A DNA stretch of 9,515 nt, from assembly GCA_913052075.1 (NCBI GenBank), contig CAJXDD010000101.1, forward strand, positions 1 through 9,515. The letters are read 5' to 3'. Numbering within the stretch: position 1 is the stretch's first letter; each line of letters starts with the position of its first letter. The notes below the pieces were generated by a model. The model worked only from the letters and a program-made list of their open reading frames with translations, was not told where the DNA came from and made no database searches. Below, one piece after another: positions 6,068 to 9,515 of the stretch. A program made the translations under genes and the position numbers. The DNA comes from UBA9926 sp913052075. Its GTDB lineage: Bacteria > Pseudomonadota > Gammaproteobacteria > Pseudomonadales > Azotimanducaceae.

Positions 6068-6886
6068 ATGTATACAGACATCGAATACGAGCGAATCGGG
6101 AATGCTGGGGTTATTCGGCTCAACCGGCCAGATAAGTTAAATGCTCTGACCTATCACACGCTAGGTGAGCTGAAGAGCGCCATAGGCGCTGCCGTGGACG
6201 ATTCCGGAGTGATTGGCATTGTCATTACTGGTAAGGGTCGAGGGTTTTGTGCGGGACTCGATTCAGCGGTTTTGGCACAGGTTACCCAGGAAGCGAATGT
6301 TGGCGGGCGAGACGAAACAGAACGAGCCGCGTCAGATCAATTGCCTGGTATGTTTTCTTATTTGTTAGAAGTGCCGAAGCCCGTGATCGCCGCAATCAAT
6401 GGTGTGGCAGCAGGCGGGGGTCTTATCCTAGCGCTGATGAGCGATTTGCGGTTTGCTGCTGAGTCAGCAGCCGTTACTACCGTGTTCTTGAAGCGTGGGC
6501 TGATCGCCGAGCATGGGTCCAGCTGGATTTTGCCGAGATTGGTTGGCACAGGTCGAGCGCTCGATCTTCTATGGGCGAGCGATAAGATCTCCGCCAACGA
6601 GGCATTGGATTATGGTTTGGTGGAGCGGGTCGTTGCCGATGAGTCGCTCGAGCAGTCGGCGATTGATTACATCGAAAAGCTAGCGGTTACGTCTGCTCCG
6701 CTCGCGATGGCCGCGACCAAGCGGTTGGTCTATCAGCATCTGGGAGAGGGCTACCGCGCCGCCTTAACGGAGGCAGAAGTCGTCCAGAACGAATTTGTCG
6801 CAAGCTCCGATGCCGCCGAGGGAGCCATGGCGCTGATTGAGAAACGCACGCCTTCCTTCAAGCGGTTGGGTGATTCGGCCTCATAA
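6068..6886 (+). CDS. crotonase-superfamily protein (enoyl-CoA hydratase/isomerase)
   Basis: A 272-residue crotonase-fold enzyme acting on acyl-CoA thioesters in the cytosol. Seen: LNRPDKLNALT at 18-28, the first oxyanion segment GFCAGLD at 59-65, the second in NGVAAGGGL at 111-119, and RGLIAEHGSSWILPRLVG at 143-160. Aligned by eye with rat mitochondrial hydratase, the two catalytic glutamates (Glu144 and Glu164) correspond to Ile120 and Phe140. The only acidic residue near the site is Glu148, at the position of the catalytic Asp in dienoyl-CoA isomerase and PaaG. An isomerase-like or other chemistry is therefore as likely as hydration. GGAAGGGGAG lies just before the ATG, with no better alternative start. 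Probably in one transcript with the VOC gene. Family confident, reaction not. Confidence 0.9.
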   Translation: MYTDIEYERIGNAGVIRLNRPDKLNALTYHTLGELKSAIGAAVDDSGVIGIVITGKGRGFCAGLDSAVLAQVTQEANVGGRDETERAASDQLPGMFSYLLEVPKPVIAAINGVAAGGGLILALMSDLRFAAESAAVTTVFLKRGLIAEHGSSWILPRLVGTGRALDLLWASDKISANEALDYGLVERVVADESLEQSAIDYIEKLAVTSAPLAMAATKRLVYQHLGEGYRAALTEAEVVQNEFVASSDAAEGAMALIEKRTPSFKRLGDSAS

Positions 6887-6887
6887 A

Positions 6888-6977
6888 ATGAGCGGAGCGG
6901 TGACACTGATCCTCGTTCTTTTAGCGACCGCTAAGGGCGCAGCGTTAAACCGAAAACCGAAAAAACAAGCCACGTAA
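6888..6977 (+). CDS. possible 29-residue membrane microprotein
   Basis: ATG 6888 follows the crotonase TAA (6884-6886) by a single base, a spacing typical of translational coupling. The frame runs 29 codons to TAA at 6975-6977. The peptide has a hydrophobic run (AVTLILVLLATA, residues 4-15) followed by a strongly basic tail (NRKPKKQAT), the shape of a small membrane-anchored protein. Against it: no clear Shine-Dalgarno, a hydrophobic run short for a full transmembrane helix, and an inverted repeat within the frame (6921-6934). A short frame like this can arise by chance. I do not recognise it. Confidence 0.3.
   Translation: MSGAVTLILVLLATAKGAALNRKPKKQAT
6921..6934. repeat. inverted repeat with TTAGCG/CGCTAA arms
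   Basis: TTAGCG (6921-6926) and CGCTAA (6929-6934) are exact reverse complements two bases apart. The T-run lies before rather than after it on the plus strand, so it is a poor terminator for the crotonase gene. Its TAGCG/CGCTA core recurs in the repeat at 6984-6999, ahead of the transporter gene. Confidence 0.45.
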
Positions 6978-6999
6978 GCGTGATAGCGGTCAGCCGCTA
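6971..6999. promoter_or_regulatory. two adjacent small hairpins ahead of the transporter gene
   Basis: CACG/CGTG (6971-6974 and 6979-6982, loop TAAG) is followed directly by TAGCGG/CCGCTA (6984-6989 and 6994-6999, loop TCAG). Both are perfect with four-base loops. The second ends 65 bases before the transporter GTG. They could form a structured mRNA leader, or the second could be an operator half-pair with 6921-6934. Confidence 0.4.
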
Positions 7000-7064
7000 C
7001 AGAAGATAAAAATCAATCGGCTACGATCAGACGAGCGCTGGCAGCCAAGGGGAGCCGTGAGGGA

Positions 7065-8372
7065 GTGTTGAATCAGGATGTTTTAAAGAAGCCGTGGTAT
7101 CGATGGTACGCCCTGTTCATTTTGCTGATGGTGTATACCTCTAGCCATGTTGACCGGCAGATCATGGGCATCTTGCTCGAGCCCATCAAAATGGAGCTCA
7201 ACGCATCTGACACTCAGATGGGGTTCTTGGTGGGCCTTACCTTCGCGATTTTTTATGCGACCTTGGGCATACCGATTGCGATGCTGGCGGATCGTTCCAA
7301 CCGGCGCAATATTATTGCCATCGCGACGGCTATTTGGTCAGGGATGACAGCCGTTTGTGCGCTGGTCGGCTCGTATTCTCAATTAGCGCTCGCACGTATT
7401 GGGGTCGGTATTGGCGAGGCAGGTTCGAGTCCGCCATCGCACTCGATGATCTCCGACTTGTTTCCTCAGTCCGAGCGCGGCACGGCGATGGGCGTCTTTG
7501 CCATCGGCGTGAACCTAGGGTTGCTGATCGCTTATCTGGGCGGTGGCTGGATGAGCGAGCATTGGGGTTGGCGAACCACCTTTATTGTCGTTGGCTTGCC
7601 GGGTCTTCTGATTGCGCTACTGGTCCGCTTCACGCTCGTTGAACCGCCGAGGGGCGGCACTGAGACGGTGCAGCAACCGGTGGCGAAAGCGCCTGGTTTC
7701 AAGGAAGTGGCGCGAACCATGTGGCGAACGCCGGCTGCAAGGCACGTGGTATTTGGGTCGGCGCTAGCAGGGTTTGTTGGTTATGGAATGACGCTCTGGT
7801 TACCCGCGTTTTTTGTTCGCTCCCACGGCCTATCGCAGACTGAAACCGGTATGACGCTCGCACTGATGAGCGGCATTGTGGGCGGTCTTGGAACCTTTTC
7901 AGCGGGTCGACTGGCAGACTATTTAAGTAAGCGAGACCCGAGATGGCTCGCATGGGTTGTTGCGGTCGGGAAGGGCGGGCTGGTGCCGTTCTTGGTCGCC
8001 TTCTTTTTGATCATGGATTTAAAGTCTGCATTACTGATGTACCTTATTCCCGCGTTCTTCGGCGGCTTTTACCTTGCGCCGACGTTCGCCATGATTCAGC
8101 AGCTGGTGCCTGTTCAAATGCGGGCAGTTGCAGCCGCCATCTGTCTCTTTTTGCTGAACATTATCGGCATGGGGTTTGGTCCCCAAGGAGTGGGTATCTT
8201 GAGCGATTACTTGTCAGCAGATTACGGTAAGGAAAGCCTTCGCTATTCGCTGATGGTATTTAGTTTGATCAATGTCTGGTGCGCGTTCCATTACTTCTTG
8301 GGAGCCCGAACCCTCATCGAAGATAGTGCTCGCAATGCGAAGTTGGGCTCAGCCGAGCCTGCGACGGGCTAA
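7065..8372 (+). CDS. MFS transporter, spinster-like
   Basis: A 435-residue inner-membrane major facilitator superfamily porter, with about 12 hydrophobic segments, the usual number and length. Seen: HVDRQIMGIL at 28-37 near the first helix, the spinster-family Asp-Arg signature; loop 2-3 motif A, GIPIAMLADRSNRRNI at 68-83; RIGVGIGEAGSSPPSHS at 111-127; a polar central loop at about 193-222; and a second-half motif-A-like AGRLADYLSKRDPR at 280-293. The start is GTG 7065: AAGGGGAG (7048-7055) lies nine bases upstream and no in-frame ATG exists nearby; TTG 7068 is the alternative. It follows the crotonase gene by 178 bases containing inverted repeats. It probably imports the substrate of the neighbouring catabolic enzymes or exports a product; this is inference, and the substrate is unknown. 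Confidence 0.9.
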   Translation: MLNQDVLKKPWYRWYALFILLMVYTSSHVDRQIMGILLEPIKMELNASDTQMGFLVGLTFAIFYATLGIPIAMLADRSNRRNIIAIATAIWSGMTAVCALVGSYSQLALARIGVGIGEAGSSPPSHSMISDLFPQSERGTAMGVFAIGVNLGLLIAYLGGGWMSEHWGWRTTFIVVGLPGLLIALLVRFTLVEPPRGGTETVQQPVAKAPGFKEVARTMWRTPAARHVVFGSALAGFVGYGMTLWLPAFFVRSHGLSQTETGMTLALMSGIVGGLGTFSAGRLADYLSKRDPRWLAWVVAVGKGGLVPFLVAFFLIMDLKSALLMYLIPAFFGGFYLAPTFAMIQQLVPVQMRAVAAAICLFLLNIIGMGFGPQGVGILSDYLSADYGKESLRYSLMVFSLINVWCAFHYFLGARTLIEDSARNAKLGSAEPATG

Positions 8373-8388
8373 AACATTCATGAACCTC

Positions 8389-8421
8389 AAGGTGCGTCAG
8401 TGACAGTCTGCTAGGCACCTT
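8389..8421. terminator. hairpin between convergent genes (candidate bidirectional terminator)
   Basis: AAGGTGC (8389-8395) and GCACCTT (8415-8421) are perfect seven-base arms around a 19-base loop, lying 16 bases from each flanking stop codon (8372 on plus, 8437 on minus). Only short T-runs follow, so termination would be weak. The position exactly midway between two converging genes supports the call. Confidence 0.45.
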
Positions 8422-8436
8422 TAGTGTAAGGCTCAT

Positions 8437-9515
8437 TCACGACTGGGCGACAATCCACTCATCCACGAGCTTTTCCAAGACAAAGAGCGGTGGCTCGCCG
8501 TGATCGAGAATGAGGGAGTGAAAATCCTGAATCCTGAACCGGTCACCCAGCGCATTCCTCGCACGTTCTCGTAGTTCGAGAATAGAAAGCATACCGACCT
8601 TGTAGCTGCACGCTTGCCCCGGCCAAACGATGTATCGTTCGATTTCCGCTTGAACCTCGGTATCTGACATGCCCGTGATTTGTTTCATGAAGGCCATCGC
8701 CTTTTCTCTAGTCCAGCGCTTGTGGTGGAGCCCTGTATCAACCACCAGCCGAACGGCGCGGAAGAGCTCGCTTTGCAACACGCCAAGTTCGTCATAATCG
8801 CTCGCCAGCAGGCCCGCTTCAGTGGCTAGCTGCTCTGCGTAGAGCGCCCAGCCCTCACCATAAGCAGAAGTGTAGTAGCCATGCTTGCGATACAAAGATA
8901 GTGACTCATTTTCTTGATTGAGCGCGTTTTGCAGATGGTGACCGGGAACCGCTTCGTGGAAGGCAAGGGTTTGCATGCTGTAAGTGGGCGTCTGCTTGAT
9001 GTCATAAAGATTGGCATAGAAAACACCCGGGCGAGACCCGTCGAGGCTTGCGGACATGTAATAACCGCCCGCAGCATTTTGCTCCGAGTATTCTGGCACT
9101 GCGCGAACCTCGACAGCCGCTTTCGGCATCCGATTGAAGTATGGCGTGATGGTTTCGGTGGCATCGACAACCATCTGGTTATAGTCAGCGATCACCTTAT
9201 CTTTTCTGTCTGGGGTGTCCGGATACAGAAATTTGGGGTCCTCATTGAGCCCATTCATCAGTGCGCCAACGGATTGATTTCCGTCGTAGCCCAAGTGAGT
9301 AAGAATCTCGAGCATGCGTGATTCGATGCGCGCCACTTCCTCTAAGCCCGTTTGATGGATGTCTTCGGCGGTTTGGTCGGTCGTGGTGTAAATCTTGAGT
9401 CGATGCGCGTAATACGCTGCGCCATTGGGTAGTGCCCACACGCCATCATGAGGATTAGCGAGCGGTCTTGTTTCCTCGAAATGCTTAAGCAATCGATCAA
9501 AGCCAGGAACTAGGT
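8437..9515 (-). CDS. DUF885 family putative metallohydrolase, C-terminal part (5' partial)
   Basis: About 358 residues of a DUF885 protein, a family of roughly 600 residues, many exported or lipid-anchored, with a thermolysin-like zinc motif. Seen: HEAVPGHH at 8935-8958, a putative zinc-binding HExxxxH; YGEGWALYAE at 8833-8862, a conserved segment whose Glu may be a further ligand; and VWPGQACSYKVG at 8593-8628, a family hallmark. The frame stays open to the window edge, so the true start and any signal peptide lie outside; the TTG at 9490-9492 is merely an in-frame codon. The gene is convergent with the transporter gene and may not belong to the catabolic group. Peptidase activity is predicted from the family, not shown. 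Confidence 0.9.
   Translation of the reverse strand, partial: LVPGFDRLLKHFEETRPLANPHDGVWALPNGAAYYAHRLKIYTTTDQTAEDIHQTGLEEVARIESRMLEILTHLGYDGNQSVGALMNGLNEDPKFLYPDTPDRKDKVIADYNQMVVDATETITPYFNRMPKAAVEVRAVPEYSEQNAAGGYYMSASLDGSRPGVFYANLYDIKQTPTYSMQTLAFHEAVPGHHLQNALNQENESLSLYRKHGYYTSAYGEGWALYAEQLATEAGLLASDYDELGVLQSELFRAVRLVVDTGLHHKRWTREKAMAFMKQITGMSDTEVQAEIERYIVWPGQACSYKVGMLSILELRERARNALGDRFRIQDFHSLILDHGEPPLFVLEKLVDEWIVAQS

Noticed and set aside
6941..6966. Tandem ACCGAAA-like repeats as a possible short repeat array
   Set aside because: Only two imperfect copies in an A-rich stretch; no sign of a CRISPR or other array.
8914..9321. 135-codon plus-strand frame antisense to the DUF885 gene
   Set aside because: Lies wholly across the conserved zinc-motif region of the minus-strand gene and has no domain of its own.

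Overview
The window looks like a stretch of an aerobic, heterotrophic Gram-negative bacterial chromosome, most likely a marine-type gammaproteobacterium or another proteobacterium. This rests on moderate GC content (judged by eye), Shine-Dalgarno-led genes, a Sec/lipobox lipoprotein, a DUF885 protein and a spinster-type MFS transporter beside CoA-dependent catabolic enzymes. The taxonomic guess is inference; there is no marker gene. I see no phage, IS element, CRISPR array, tRNA or rRNA.

Layout. 1-230: the 3' end of an unidentified + strand gene. 231-624: gene-free leader with a candidate promoter and dyad ahead of a haloalkane-dehalogenase-like alpha/beta hydrolase (625-1692, +). 1693-1986: gene-free gap. 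1987-2850: fumarylacetoacetate hydrolase (FAH) family enzyme (+), with its start reassigned from 1939 by a strong ribosome binding site. 2851-2971: convergent junction with a hairpin and a 14-bp palindrome. 2972-3847: hydratase-2/MaoC-type (R)-specific enoyl-CoA hydratase (-). 3848-4019: gap with a perfect 10-bp inverted repeat. 4020-5075: NAPE-PLD-type metallo-beta-lactamase-fold lipoprotein (-). 5076-5234: divergent promoter region. 5235-6008: VOC/glyoxalase-like protein (+). 6068-6886: crotonase-superfamily protein (+). 6888-6977: possible 29-codon membrane microprotein. 7065-8372: MFS transporter with a GTG start (+). 8373-8436: hairpin between convergent genes. 8437-9515: C-terminal part of a DUF885 putative metallohydrolase (-), running off the window.

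How the genes may work together. The set resembles an accessory catabolic island. A dehalogenase-like or epoxide-hydrolase-like hydrolase, an FAH-family C-C hydrolase/isomerase and a VOC protein could act on a ring- or chain-derived substrate. Two different CoA-level enzymes (hydratase 2 and a crotonase whose acidic residue sits at the isomerase position) would handle acyl-CoA intermediates, and an MFS porter could import the substrate or export products. No CoA ligase, thiolase, oxygenase or regulator lies in the window, so any pathway is incomplete here and the substrate cannot be named.

Nothing here is clearly a new system. The best leads are the microprotein-like ORF one base after the crotonase stop, the two related inverted repeats before the transporter, the crotonase with both canonical glutamates replaced, and several promoter-associated dyads.
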